A DNA stretch of 62,000 bases from Phoronis australis (taxonomy: Eukaryota > Phoronida > Phoronidae). The notes beneath the pieces were generated by a model, which made no database searches, was not told the origin of the DNA, and saw only the letters and a list, made by a program, of their open reading frames with translations. Every line of letters starts with the position of its first letter. Positions within the stretch are counted from its first letter, which is position 1. The DNA is taken from contig NMRA01000029.1 in assembly GCA_002633005.1 (NCBI GenBank), forward strand, positions 1,101,009 to 1,163,008, given 5' to 3'. The position numbers and the translations under genes are program-made. Shown piece after piece: positions 13,201 to 25,240 of the stretch.

Positions 13201-16200
13201 AACCTTTGTTTCTGCTCGTAACTTTCTTACGGGGGGCACTACATGTAAATTGTTTTGGTATTTTTACTGATGAATTTAATGTAATCTGTCATTACATCAT
13301 AATATAAATAACCTGAAATTTATTGCACAACATTACAAATTCTAGTTTTGTCTGATACCCAGGGTATATGCAGTAGTAGATGACCAAATTGTTTAATTGC
13401 ATAAACCCAGGACAATAACCTATCTAATGGAGACCAGTCACAAGACTTTTCAAAGGCTAATTCAACACTCGGAACGTGAGCACACTACAGTATAAGGTGC
13501 TCAAAATATTGTGCGGGGTAGAAAATTTACTCTGCAATTGTATCTACTTGAATTTCGTGGAATCTGACCTTTGCAGTCACACCTAATCATCACTAGTATG
13601 CAATAGGAACGAGTTGGACACCATGCAGAATTAGAGATGCATGGTGAGAGTGATTTGTTTATGGCATCTTTCTTCCATCCACTGTCTTCTGGATATAGTG
13701 CTGGTTACAATTCACCACATGACTGAGTGGTAATGGGTTCTGTTTACGTTTACATTCTCTTTGAATGCCTTTGTTGTTGGTGACAGTTTGGGGCCGGACA
13801 TATATTTCTTGCCATTTCTCTTCCCGATACCAGTAGTCTGGTTCTTGACATGTTATTCCATAACAGGCACACATACATTTAGTGGCCTGTTTCATGACAT
13901 CAGAAAAATGTGCATTAAAAGTACCAATGGGAGACAGGTCATGTCCAGTCTTCAATATTTTAATGATGGACCCGTTTCCAACTCCATAGTAGCATGCCAA
14001 CGTGTTACACCCCAACAGCGCAGGGGCAGGGAGGAGACCTTAACAATATCGCAACATGTTAACTTTACAGTATGTCTACGTCTGTTCTACGTTTACTGCA
14101 TGTAGGTGATTTCATGGTTGTGGTGGTTGAAGCAGTTCCTTGTTTTAGTAATGCACACGAAGGACAAATACATTTTTGTCATCCGAAGCAACCTAAAATT
14201 TGTTAAGTTCATATGCACATTTGACGTCCTGTTGAACAATAATGGAGCTACCTTCTTCATGGGATGTGTCGATATCCAATGTCCTTGTACTATTATTAAG
14301 GAACAAGGATCTTCATCAGTGATTGCCAACTTGTGTTCCTAACGTATTGGCAGCCTTTTTCGAAGTCTGATAACATTGCCTGGCCCATGCTTATTGTTTC
14401 ATGTACGTAACTGTTGAAGTAGCAATCCTGTCACTGCTAATGTTCACCACTGCGTCTTTGGGATGTACATTGGGATCTAATAGATCGATGCTGGTATCTA
14501 CTTTTGACAGATCCGTGCAATATCCTGGGCATGTGCATCAAGACGTGCCTTACTTTCTTCAGTGTGATAAGTTTTAGTACAGTATCTAATGTTACCGCTC
14601 CATCTCTCCAAGATCTGTTTCGGTCTTGTAGGACAAATGGCAACTTGTGCCCAAAGCTCAAGATTCTCTTCTTTGAGGCCAATTCCCTGCTATTCCCTCA
14701 CTACTGTATTCGTACCTCATCAACGTGGTCCTTATAAACTGGTCGCTCCGAGCCCCATTCCAGCATTCACCCAAGTCATTAAACTAATTTGCGTTTTTTC
14801 TATCTGTGGGAGCGCATGGCTACAGGCAATATCTTTTTGGAACTTAGGGTCTCAAACTTCAGAACAAACACTACACAAAATATTTTCTTACTTCATCAAA
14901 AAGGAGACTCTGAAAATTTATCATGCTACAACCTGCAAACAGATTTCATTAAATTCATTGACCACTGAAACATTGAAGCAAATATTTATAACTAACCTCT
15001 GGTGTCTGATGCAGCAGTTATAAGCACCAGTAGAATTTTTTAATATGGCTGCTGTAATTTGTGTAAATTATCAAAAACATGAGATAAATTCGAAAATAAT
15101 CTACATGTAACGCCTGAAAGGAAATTAAAAGCAGAAGCAGTATTTGGAATAGTGATGTCCATTATTTGTATAAAATATGAAAATTCATCATGCAACAACT
15201 TGCAAACTGATTTCACAGAAACATAGGTAAAGATGTTAACATAGCTTACTTGGGGTTCCTGCTACTTCAGATATAAACTAAAGTACAATATTGAATAATA
15301 GCGGCCGTAATTTGCACATATTACGCATACATTACGCAAATTCAGGATGTATGCACCATAAAACGAGGTCCATTAAATTCACTGACCATGGGAGCATGGG
15401 TAACCTCTCTTCAGTGCTTGGTAAGGGCGCTTTAAGCAACAAATAATTTTGAATAATGGTGGTCTTAAATGGCATTAATAATGCAAATTTATCATGCAAC
15501 AACATGGAAACTGATTTCATTAAACTAATTAACCATAGAAACATAGGTGCAAATATGATAATTCACCTATGATGATTGGTACCATAGCTAGTACCATAGA
15601 ACAAGTAAAATTTTGAATAATGGCGGCCTTAAGTTGCATAAATCATGCAAATTGACGATGTGTTCACCAAAAACTTTCACTATTAAATTCATTGACCATG
15701 GAAACATGGGTGAAAGCATCAAAATAATCTGGATGCAGTGCTTGGTAAGGAAATTATAAGCAAAAGTAGAATTTTGCATAATGGCGACCTTAATTTGCAT
15801 ATTTAAAAAAATGCTCAAGGTTGCGAACGGTCATCCCCCTAAATCATGATTAGCTATGCCTAGGCTACATGAAACAGCAAAGAAAAANACACAGCATTTG
15901 GCTCACAGACTACAAGTTTATAACTTCACAATGCGTCCAAATCACGTAGGAATGCTCACTAATTCCAAACTCACATTTTGCGCTGAACATTATCACAGTT
16001 TGAGTTTCTGATTCGACAGAACATGACGCTTTCCGCGTTGATAAGTTTTAAATTCGTGACTGACAAAATAATTCAACTCTTTTACGGATTCCTTCCCTTC
16101 TGTAAATGCTTTCTTTTAAATACATTCAAAATGTTCTTCACCGTTTAAGGTACAATCGAGAAGGAACCTTATATCGTTACTCGAGACCAGAATGACGACT

Positions 16201-17063
16201 TACAGGCATTTTTTAACGTTTGCCGACATCATGCTTCAGTGATTTTAGAAGAAGAGTGCGGCGAAGCGTCGCAGTTCGTCTGCCGTTACCACGGGTGGAC
16301 GTATGCCCTTGACGGTCGGTTAGCTAAGGCCAAGCGTCTGAAGAACATTCGCGACTTCAAGCAGCGGGACTACGGGCTGAAAAAAATAGATGTGCAGACG
16401 TTTGGTCCAATAATATTTTTGAAACTAAACAAGGAGGTAGACGTAAATTTGTCGAGTGAACTGGAAGATTTGAAGGCTTCACTGGATGAAGCAGGCTCTG
16501 ACACTAGTCTCCGATGGGTGAAACGTGCCGAATTTGACTTGGACTGCAATTGGAAAGTGCTGGTTGACAATTTTATCGATGGCGGGTACCATATTGAAGA
16601 GTGCCACCCTAAACTGGATTCCATTCTCGTCAGCAATTCATTCAAAACCACTTGCAGTGGCATTTTCTCCATTCAGAGCAGCGCGGCTACAGGCGAACGA
16701 TACGGAAACAACGCCATTTACGCTCACATTTATCCTAACTGCATGATCAATCGATACGGCGACTGGATGGACACGAATTACATATTTCCAGTGGCTCAGG
16801 AAAAGTGTCGAGTGGTCTACGATTGGTTTCTGTCTGAAAGAGTCTTCTGTGAATTATCAGAAGAAGAGGTCGAAGAGAAAATTAAGAGCGACTTAGAAAG
16901 CAGCTGCTTAGTGCAAATGGAAGACAATGAAATTTGTGCTCGAGTTCAGAAGGGTCTTTACTCAAGTTCTTACCAATATGGACGATACGCGCCTTTAGTT
17001 GAGATGGCGCAACATGAGTTTCACCGAAAACTGCATTCGGATTACGGACTGGTACTTGGTTGA
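10205..17063 (+). CDS. Choline monooxygenase-like Rieske oxygenase, copy 1 (three exons, 416 aa)
   Basis: Predicted Rieske non-haem iron oxygenase. By family it would catalyse the first step from choline, or a related quaternary amine, to glycine betaine, with electrons from a ferredoxin-type partner. Exons: 10205-10431, 11026-11135 and 16150-17063. Donors are gtaggt and gtttgt, acceptors tgtag and ttaag. The join is 1251 nt, exactly 417 codons including TGA. Residues 1-40 are Arg-rich and amphipathic with no acids before the RFST motif, like a mitochondrial presequence. The body opens RFDPSVPIESA...PPASWY, as in plant choline monooxygenases. Rieske ligands are C137, H139, C157 and H160 (CRH...CRYHGW). 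The catalytic centre has D252 and the triad H260, H265 and D371 (DNFIDGGYHIEECH, then MEDNEIC). The C-terminus QKGL...GRYAPLVEMAQHEFHRKL matches the family. An alternative in-frame ATG at 10190 would add five residues. No AATAAA was seen in the 400 bp after the stop. Substrate is inferred; carnitine or another betaine remains possible. Confidence 0.92.
12640..13330 (+). repeat. Left arm of the foldback element: about four tandem subrepeats
   Basis: Anchor phrases of the type ATGCAAATNAAGG...GCCATTATTCAAAATTC...TTGTGCTTATAGCT occur near 12657, 12821, 12998 and 13172, giving a period of about 165-177 bp. The repeat CTACTTGTGCTTATAG is itself doubled near 13037-13060. Confidence 0.75.
13659..14682 (-). 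pseudogene. Decayed transposon ORF inside the foldback element
   Basis: Minus-strand frames, broken by stops and frameshifts, resemble a repeated metazoan transposon-associated protein family that I know by its motifs and not by a firm name. Upstream part (about 14280-14130): DTSHEEGSSIIVQQDVKCAY, then VASDDKNVFVLRVHY, corresponding to an SDDTDVFVLLVHY-type motif. Downstream part (14015-13659): GCNTLACYYGVGNGSIIKIL, corresponding to the GCDTTSAFYGxGK-type motif, followed by MKQATKCMCACYGITCQE. In-frame stops after KF, HY and elsewhere make it non-functional. It may be the remnant of the element's own protein or of a captured one. Confidence 0.6.
15010..15890 (-). repeat. Right arm of the foldback element: about five inverted subrepeats
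   Basis: Reverse complements of the left-arm unit. TAATGGCGGCCTTAA-like anchors occur near 15040, 15295, 15455, 15617 and 15783. Spacing is again about 165 bp for the outer units. The two arms could pair over most of 0.7-0.9 kb. Confidence 0.75.
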
Positions 17064-17959
17064 AACAGATAATATATTACAGATCTGTTCCTAAAATACG
17101 TGTTAAGCTGTGCGCTCGATTGTTCGTGCAGGTGAAACTGAAATATTTTAAACTACAAACTATTTTTGCGCTATTTTCTTACTTTTAAAACAGCTCTTAT
17201 TCGCAACTTTACGTTTTGCTCACTCTCCCAACAAATACACAGGCTTTGGCTGGGGAATCCTTAGGAAACTTCATTGGTAGGGTAGTGTTCAAGGACCACT
17301 GTTGGCATCAACGGATTTTTATCCAATGACGTTATGTTGATAAACTGTAAACATGACCGAGGCTGCAGCACCACAAAGAGCGAAAAAACAGTTGGCACAT
17401 TTTGCTTATTCTTTCAAAGGTGTTTCGCATCTTTGTAATCGCTTTTTATAGAAATGGTATTTAAGGACTACGCAGCGCTAATTAGCTCAAATCAAACTTG
17501 CTAATTCCGAAAAGGTAATTGGGCCGTCCCGGATTACACCACGATAGAAATCTCCTTTGTCTTGGAGATAAGAAAGCGCGTGACCTCGTTTTAGAAATCA
17601 GGCACATTTTCGTGTCTCTCATTGATGTCGAGAAGGCGTTGGAGTTGCAGCCAACACGACAGAAATAATACTTCTTTGGCATTGGAAGGACGAGACAAAT
17701 ATGTAAAGAATCAGACAACAAATCACATGTGAAAATCCAGTGGCAGGAAAACGAGGCAGCAAATGTGTCTCGCGGATGTTTATAGCATTGTGGGTAAATA
17801 CAGCGAGATTCGAGTGTCGCTGTGTAATCCGGGATGGCCCTATTCCCACACCCATTTTCCATTTAACCACTTGCTCGAAGACACTGTTTCTCGAAAAATT
17901 GAGCAGGCGCGGATCGAAGGGGAGGAGGGGGGTCGGACCTCCTCATCCTATATTATAAT

Positions 17960-18345
17960 GATTTATGCAGTGTTCTCCAAAAAGCTTTTAGGAATTGTTT
18001 TTAAAATGTTCCACTCTTACATGAGGAGCTATCGAAAACACTTATATATGATTTTTACGAGAAAAATTTATAGCTACATAAAACGAAGACGAAGCGATAA
18101 TTTAGAAAACATTAACAGTATGGAGGAACCTCCAGATTCATCAATATCGACATTAAAGGAACATTTGCCGAGAAGGAACGTGTTGCTGCAGATAGGATGT
18201 GTGATGCCTATCAAAAGTTGTAAAGCGGAAAGGTTGTTTTCGGCAATTTAGAGATTTTGAAATACGTTGATGTCAAATATAACTGCAAGCCGTTTGAGTT
18301 CCCTCCTGTTGATTAATTACAGACACAATTTAGATTTTGGTGTGC
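17960..18345 (+). pseudogene. hAT-type transposase C-terminal remnant
   Basis: The end of an open frame reads CVMPIKSCKAERLFSAI, a stop, then RF, a stop, NTLMSNITASRLSSLLLINY. This parallels the hAT dimerisation tail (PIxSCSAERSFSxLRRxKTxLRSTMxxxRLxxLxLxxxH). Two stops break it. The upstream part (17960-18080) is the short dispersed repeat also seen near 8900, 23300 and 56450. A relic of a hAT or ZMYM-like transposase is the best reading. Confidence 0.55.
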
Positions 18346-18774
18346 CAGCCATTTGTAGTTGCTTTTGGCGTCGTCCGACAAATAATTTGCTTAACAACTG
18401 GACTTGGAAGCTCCAGTTTGCAAGATTGCTGCGTTGGACTGTTTTATCATACGAACATTGAGTGGCGCTTGTTTCCTCTAGTTAGCCTAATTTCAAAATA
18501 AAATCTGGGCAAATTCTAAGTCATCCAAATACGTAGGAAAGAAGAAACAGTTATCTCTGGTCGTATAACAACAGCTGAGCAAGAAAGCTGTTGTTGTATA
18601 GATGCTGTCTATATTCAACAAATTTTCTATCGCCATGATGCCTAACTTCTAGACTGAGGTTGTTGGTTCTGTAATGTTCCATAAAATACGTTATTCAATG
18701 CCTTGCCGCGATAAAGGCCTAGGACTGCATTGGTAATCATTTCCACAGACCCATTACTGAGCTGTTGCACTGTT

Positions 18775-19920
18775 GCGTATTGACCGCAGGTGTGCAACGG
18801 GCACATGGCAGGCCGTAGGAAAGCAAAATTTATTGGGGATCACAAACCATTTCGACTTCGCCAAACTACCCCCCCCCCCCATCGCCACCAACTCCGCCAC
18901 CCACGTGCTCCCGGTGCCACCATATTTGTACCGAAATTCCCACGTCCGCCCTAGGTGGGGGACAATCACGGGGACGCAGTCATCAGGTGTTCAGTAACCG
19001 TGAACAAACATGGAGAGTAAGAATAGACCTAGGGCCAATAAACTAACCGGTAGCGAGGAGCTGCCTCAAGTAGCTATAGCTGAGATCCAACAGCGTGAAA
19101 ATACGAAATGAACTAAAGCCAGTTGCTGGTCAGCTCAGCTATGACTCACTTGAGACAGGCTGCTCGTGCCGCCGGGCCGTCCGCACTGGCTCTAAGGTCA
19201 AGATTCGTTTTATTGGGATCCAGCATCGGGAAAACTTTATTTTATTATGGTCATTCTTTGAAGAAGTTTTTGAAAAGGTGAGGTACCGAGGTCCCTGGTA
19301 TTGTGCCTATTGGGCTGTTTCAAAATCTATCGTTGAGACACACGACCGGTAGTCCCCTTTTTGGTGGTTGGGGAAACTGATACAGAGTGTTTCCCAAAAA
19401 TGTACACACTTCAACGCCTGAAGCTCAGTTCCCGTGGATCCATGAGAGACTGTGCGCTCACCTACTGCATGGTTATATCTTATTTTAACGTGGGTGCGTC
19501 AGTCATGACCTGCACGGGAATCAGGCAAGCAAACAATTTAGTTTTGAAGAACAAATATCCATTGCTCATTATTACGAGAAAATAAAAATACCAAGGAAGT
19601 ACAAAGACAACCTTTCCAAGCAATGAGTTTAATTTTATTTGTTTAAGGACTTTTAAAACTTTTCAATCTACGGTTTGTGAGTCTGAATTTTATCAATGCC
19701 TTTAAGAGTTATTTTAGATAGGCAAAAATCTTCTAAGTGTACTTTATTATTTGGAGATCGTATTACAGAGTTTTTCCAACTTCAGGCTGCAATTAAATTC
19801 ACTGAAATATCATCATTTCTTAGAAGATTAGCTTCTAATTGTCAAAGATCATTTATGAATCTATCGATTTTCGTAGATACATAAACAATTAAGTAGAAAC
19901 CAACGAATTTGTTTATCAAA
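18775..19920 (+). repeat. Dispersed repeat A, copy 1
   Basis: Collinear with 60480-62000 in the same orientation: a GGCCGTAGGAAAGCAAAA-like start, a run of C (18870-18880), then CTAAGGTCAAGATTCGTTTTA, ATTATGGTCATTCTTTGA and ACGACCGGTAGTCC. The distal part (19690-19900) matches the tandem units at 61480-61990. No durable ORF; family unknown. Confidence 0.7.
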
Positions 19921-21054
19921 ACGAAATGTTATAAGCAATTTCCGCAGGCATGCTCACAGATTTTTAACGGGGATCCGGGGGAACATGGGAGATGGAACAT
20001 TCGTATTAAGGTGTATTTTTGCTCATTTCAGAGGTACATGTACCTATAACGGTTCACGAGGTAAATTTGAACTCCACGGACAAAAAACGTTGAATCATTG
20101 TTTATGATTGCGAGAGTTCTTCGAGTAGTACCCCCTTTCGACATGTACGTGGTCATCAGAAATAACAGCATAGAGAGCAGTGTTTTCCACATGTGGAAAT
20201 TCCTTACAAACAAATGATAGTAACCGTGCACCCTCCCAAGGGGGCTCGGGGGCTCGCGCGATCCCCTCCCCCATTTGGTTAAGTGGGCAAAAATGTCCGC
20301 CGTCCGAGAAAAACGAGACAAAAGTCCACTAAAAGGGCGAAAAAGCAGGAATTCGTCGGGAAAGCTCAATTTATAGCTCTGATCGTAGTACCCCGTTTTT
20401 TCATAGTCCCCGTTTTTTAGTAAAGGTCCATATCCTCAAAAATTCGAGCCTCCTACATTTTAGGCTAGGTGCGCACATGGTAAGCATCTTCAAAAGAGAT
20501 ACTATTCTTGTGATACTATGGGAAACAGTAACATTATTTTATAACTGACCATCGGAAATATTCCTTTTGTGTAAGTCACAAATAGTGTTCTTCACTTTCT
20601 TCAAAATACCACCCTTTCGATGGCGGTCAATCCTATTGTATTTTGTTCACATTTTTGTTTGGGTCGAATGTCTTGATACTGCTGTGCTGGGAACGAATGT
20701 TTTGTATTTTTTGATGAATTTGGAATCTCAGATGCCCTCGTGAATACTTGGCAGTGTCAGATTTACATGTATAGAGGGACAAAGGGACATTTCCCCGAAC
20801 TGCTTCACCGAGAGAAGGTTCCGTCTGAAATTGGACACCTTAAGATGAAAGGCTAAACATCATTAAGCTTGGAAAAAGAGTGACAGTTCATTCCACCGTC
20901 GTTTTGTCACAAAACGATGCAGGAAGTGACCTTCAACATGAAAGCCGGTTGCACGATTTCACAAAAAGCAACAAAATGGAGGTAATCGATTCCAACATTA
21001 GGCCCTCTCTCGGTGTGCGCACCCTTTAGAATTTGTCAATATAAACACAACAAG
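19921..21054. other. Spacer without recognised gene
   Basis: Holds a G/C-run tract at about 20220-20280 that generates a 113-codon minus-strand frame (20028-20369) of low-complexity character. No domain, splice-bounded exon or repeat partner was recognised. Confidence 0.4.
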
Positions 21055-22385
21055 AGCAACGCGGAGCGTTGAAATGGGCCCACGAATGCATCGCAAATGG
21101 TGTGCTTTTAGGGTTATTTCTTTGTATCATAAAAATGGCCACTAAATGGGCCAAAAACGTACATTCCATCCAGAAACGGGAACATGTCATATGGCAAGGA
21201 ACTTCAGAGAAACAAAGGAAAACAGAAATTGCCACTTGTGGCCACAGCGTCCGTTCGATCCGCCTGACAATCGTCGTCTGTTATCTACATATAATTTCAC
21301 TTACTGAATTTAATAAAGATCTTGCAGTGGGTTTTGAATATACAGCTATGGGCGAAAAACAAAACAAAACAAAACAAAACAAAACTACCACTAGGACGTA
21401 TCACAGTAGTCAGTCGCCATCATCAAACGTCCATTTCACACTGAAAACATATACGCCAGTTTTCAAAACCATCCCTAGAATGATTTGGTTGATCGAGGGG
21501 TGGACGCCAAAAACAAGATTTGAAAATAGTAAAAATGGCCACTAGGTGTCGCAAAATACCTTGATTCAATCCAAAAACAGGATGATACATCATCTCACCA
21601 ATAGATGTCTATGTTTGAAATTTTATGAAAATCTGTTGAGGACCTTTGAATATACAGACTGGTAAACGTAAAAAACTAAAATTGCCACTAGGGGGCACAC
21701 CAGTAGTCAGATCCATCCGAAAGTCGTCGCCGTCCGTAATCAACGTCATGTAAATACACTTGCTAAATTAACTAAATGTCCTGCAAACGGTTTAAGAGAT
21801 AAAGCCATTGGAGGCGCCACAGTAGTCAAAATCGTCGGAAAATCATCGTCAGCCGTCCACTTCATAGTAAAAACATACGTGCCAATTTTTACAATCATCC
21901 TTTGAGCGGTTTGGTTGATAGAGGGGTGGACGCAAAAAAAGATTCGAAAACAGTAAAAATGGCCACTAGGTGGCGCAAACTACGTTGAATCAATCCGAAA
22001 ACGGCAGGACAGCGTCATCTCACTATTAGGTGACTATATACCAAATTTTACGAAAATCTATTCAGGACCTTTGAAGATACAGAGGTAAACGTAAAAAAAC
22101 TAAAATTGCCACTAGGGGCACACCGGTCGTCAGATCCGTCCGAAAGTTCGCTCATGCCGTCCCATCCACGCAAGAAACACGTGCAAAATTTCATGAACAT
22201 ACTTCAAGGCGTTTTGGAGATAGAGCAGCGGACGCCGGACGCCAGACGCCGGACGGACGGACGGACGGACGGCCGAACGGCCGGACGGAGGGACGGACGG
22301 ACGGAGATGATAAATATGTGGGCGCATAAAAGCTGTGGCCACTTGAATATCATCAATGCCCTCCTTCAAGAGCGGGGCCACTAAA
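21055..22385 (+). repeat. Dispersed repeat B, copy 1, with CTCF-like core motifs
   Basis: Begins GAGCAACGCGGAGCGTTGAAATG and ends near ATATGTGGGCGCATAAAAG, like the copy at 41815-43012. Inside, blocks of about 145 bp repeat with variants of GCCACTAGGGGGCRC (21539, 21685, 21963, 22110). It contains an AAAAC microsatellite (about 21357-21383) and a GGAC microsatellite near the end. The 158-codon frame at 21069-21545 has no recognisable domain and is read as repeat sequence. Confidence 0.8.
22240..22305 (+). repeat. GGAC-type microsatellite
   Basis: Imperfect (ACGG)n/(GGAC)n run near the 3' end of dispersed repeat B copy 1. The other copy (about 42950) is interrupted and lacks the expansion. 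Confidence 0.85.
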
Positions 22386-23589
22386 TATGAAAATATATCA
22401 ATATATTTTTCTAAAATCAGGAAATGTGCAGCCATTGATGTTATCTGTCAGATTATCAAATTTTCTCAAGTGATATACATTTCCGACAAAAATAAAGCAA
22501 ACGTTGTCTCCGTTATCCCTTGCCAAAGAGAGAAGCATCTGGAAAAATATAGTTTTGCATTTGTGGGCCTTAGTGTGAAAACACTGATTGTCATGTCATA
22601 TGCAGTTTGAGTCTCATTACTAAGTAAATTTTTGTCTTTGAAAAAAACCGAGAGTGAACTCTACATTGAATTCTCAATAGTATTGCAAACAAGTAGGGAT
22701 CTTTTCACACAACGCCCCTAATTTAAGGACAAAGTGCTAAATTATTTAGACTGAATTAAGGGCTCGGTTTTTAATTATATTATTAGAAAATGCCATTATT
22801 CAAAAAGAGCTTATAAGAAAGATAAAATGATAGAAAAATATTGCATCTGTGCCTACAGAATGAAACGAATACGAAAAAGATTTAGCGAATTTAGTTGAGT
22901 GTCTATTTGGGACTGTTTCATGAACCATTGTGGTTTCGAGACAGCACCTCGTTTTCAAGTATAATGGGGGAATTAATGCAATTTTTGCGGAAGTAGGACA
23001 AACGTAGATCCAGTATCTGACATTCTCTGACGGTAGAGTACTCCAAGTTTGTTCCTTGTAAGACTTCACCTGTCACAGCTTTTAACGAGGCAAGTCTAAA
23101 GAAACAATACACTGCCAGTCATCTTTTCGAGCCTACTAGAAATGGTTACCTCTTATCGGAATTCTGTTGCAGTAAAGCACACGAGAACTTTCACGCCGCA
23201 GTAAGTTTGATTTACACACAGCCGCAGTCGTAAACTTAGGCCATGTAGGACCCTAGAAAAATTCTAACTTTGGCTAACTTCGGAACATCAAGTGTCAGAA
23301 ATGACTGGTCGGACTCATGTGGAATTTTAAGATAGGGACCTAATATGGTTTATGCACTAACTGCCACTCTATTAAGAATTATTTTTTAAAACTCACTTTT
23401 GCATGAGGGTCTATCAAAAATAGGATTTTAGATGAAAAAATACAAAAAATTGCTCAAACGCAAACGAACTGTTACTTTGAAAAACCGAAACAGCGTACTA
23501 TTTGGAAGAACCGAAGAATCGACAGCTGGTGAAGTGAGTCAGTCGTTTGTCGGCTTATATATTTATGAAGTAAGCCCAGTGAAATATGA

Positions 23590-24238
23590 TCAAATCTCGG
23601 AATTCGAAATTGGTAACTTCCGCTAGAAAGTGAAGCAGTTTCTCAACGTTAGGTACTGTGGTGGAGATATTCTAATAAACGGCACCATAACGTTGCCACA
23701 AGTTTAACCCCCCGTCATAAATCGTCATCTTTTCGAAGCCATCTCCAAATCCAGTAATGGCGTAATATTTGAACGTTCCCTAAACACTTTTTGCAAGCCT
23801 GGCGGATTTAAACACCAGACTGCAAAAACAAAAATTCGTAGCAAATTGGAAATTTTATTAACTTTGTATTCATTAATTTCTATCGCATTGCCCTCACTTG
23901 GATTCCATAGTTAAGGATGGAAGTTAGAGTCTTTCAAAAACCCACACCTTCTCATTACGTTGAAAGCAATATTCTCATTCCCGGTTTAGAATCAGCACAT
24001 CCAGGTCATTAGTATATGACCAAATTCCACTCACGCAAGGGTGTTAATAAACTTCTCGTAGTCCCCAGCTGTCACCATAGGTGTCCTAGCTGTCTGTGTT
24101 GATATCACCGCACTTTAAAAAGTTGCTAGGTAGGCCTAAGGTTAGAGTTAGAAAAATAGTGTTTGGTCCGCTTTTTTGCAAAACTGATTTGATGATACGG
24201 TATTTTGTTAGTTGTTTACACTCTTAAAAAGAAAACGT
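23590..24238. other. Sequence present only in duplication copy 2 (5' flank)
   Basis: Copy 1 reads AAATATGAATACTTAATGCC across this point (about 9138-9157), while copy 2 has about 650 bp between AAATATGATC and TTAATGCC. It is either an insertion in copy 2 or a deletion in copy 1. No TIR or ORF was recognised. Confidence 0.6.
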
Positions 24239-24997
24239 CTTAATGCCAGCTGAAATGGACTAGAACTTATCGTGCAATGTTTGTCTATCATATCTCGTCC
24301 AAAGTGAGGGTTAGTGATAAGGCAATTTGACCACGAAGTCACATGAGCAAGATAACGCCCCATTCTGGGAGCAAGGGGGTTGCTTTAATGTCCTAAACCA
24401 TTGCATTTTGTTGAGAGTCATCGGAAAGGGGGGATGTCGGGCTCAAGAAATATCGAGCCGGAGTAATGTAGGGACGGGTGAACATTGGGAATGGAAAACA
24501 GCGGTGCTGGGAAAAATCGAGAGTAAGTAAATACCACCACTGATCTGACTGTAACAATTAAAAATATTTCAGTACAACAGAAAAGTTTCCTTTGCAGTTA
24601 ACACGGATTTTGTCATTTCAACGAAAACATTTTGCCGTATTTAGACATTTTGTACTTTATAGAAGTTATTTGTCTAGTTGTGGTGCAACAATATACCGAT
24701 GTCACTCAAGTGTCAGAACTTTACGAAGGTCTATGTGGATCTTCTAGAAAGAATATAAATTTCCTTAACCGAATATGATTCATAGATTGACAAAATTGTA
24801 AAAATATGTGACACATTCAGTGTTTTAGAGTTGAGAAGACTGAGAGACGGTAAAGTACAAAAATCACATTGATACATAGTTTTATTGAAAAAAATGAAAA
24901 GCGTGCTCTCATTGTTGGATGCAGTGAAAGTCAGATCAGTAACGACCATTTAGCAATATAGAGTTTGACATTTACTTCAAGTCACAAAACCGTTGTG

Positions 24998-25005
24998 TAA
25001 AAATA
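24998..25005 (+). promoter_or_regulatory. Altered TATA-box position of oxygenase copy 2
   Basis: The site aligned to the TATAAATA of copy 1 reads TAAAAATA. The six bases CCAGTG downstream in copy 1 are also missing here. The rest of the proximal promoter is conserved. Confidence 0.5.
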
Positions 25006-25240
25006 CGGCAACTGATTGACTGAAGAGGCAGCATACAGCACCAATTCTTGTTCATCACTTAAACATTATAGGAGGGCATATTTTTCTCGAAAATAAACAG
25101 CTGATGTGGGACTTTTTAAATAACAATCCTTATGATAAATCTTGACACTTGGGAGAATTGAAGTTGCCCCCCCGACATAGTCACGGGACGAAAAAACTGG
25201 AGCTACGATACGTGAACCAGATGCGATGTTCAATAATAAA

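Larger units (their letters stand above)
12542..15912. mobile_element. Foldback-like DNA transposon in intron 2 of copy 1
   Basis: The matching intron of copy 2 (about 30600) runs straight across this site, so the 3.37-kb block is an insertion. Both ends carry long terminal inverted repeats: outer ends resemble each other (TGGTCCGGGAGCCA versus TAGTCTGTGAGCCA on the opposite strand), followed by TTTGCTGTTTCATG, GCCTAGG and TTTAAATATGCAAATTAAGG in both. Each arm is built of tandem subrepeats of about 165-177 bp. The core (about 13350-14950) holds a decayed minus-strand ORF. This architecture fits the foldback (FB/Galileo-like) class. No clean target-site duplication could be read. One N lies at 15888. 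Confidence 0.8.
8110..17475 (+). repeat. Segmental duplication, copy 1 (oxygenase locus)
   Basis: Near-identical in order and orientation to 22556-32135. Homology starts near 8110 (crctgattgtcac-like stretch, compare 22575) and ends after the shared phrase GGTATTTAAGGACTACGCA near 17475 (compare 32130). It covers the 5' flank, all three exons, both introns and about 400 bp of 3' flank. The main unshared block is the foldback element at 12542-15912. Boundaries were read by eye, to about 20 bp. Confidence 0.9.

Noticed and set aside
16239-17063. Treating the catalytic region as an independent 274-residue gene starting at 16239.
   Set aside because: The same frame continues upstream through the first half of the Rieske motif to the acceptor at 16149, and the three-exon join is exact.
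21069-21545. 158-codon plus-strand frame as a possible protein.
   Set aside because: It lies inside dispersed repeat B, runs through an AAAAC microsatellite and is not preserved in the other copies.
21055-22385. Considered a CRISPR-like array because of the periodic blocks.
   Set aside because: The blocks are about 145 bp, imperfect and part of a dispersed eukaryotic repeat; there is no spacer-repeat structure.
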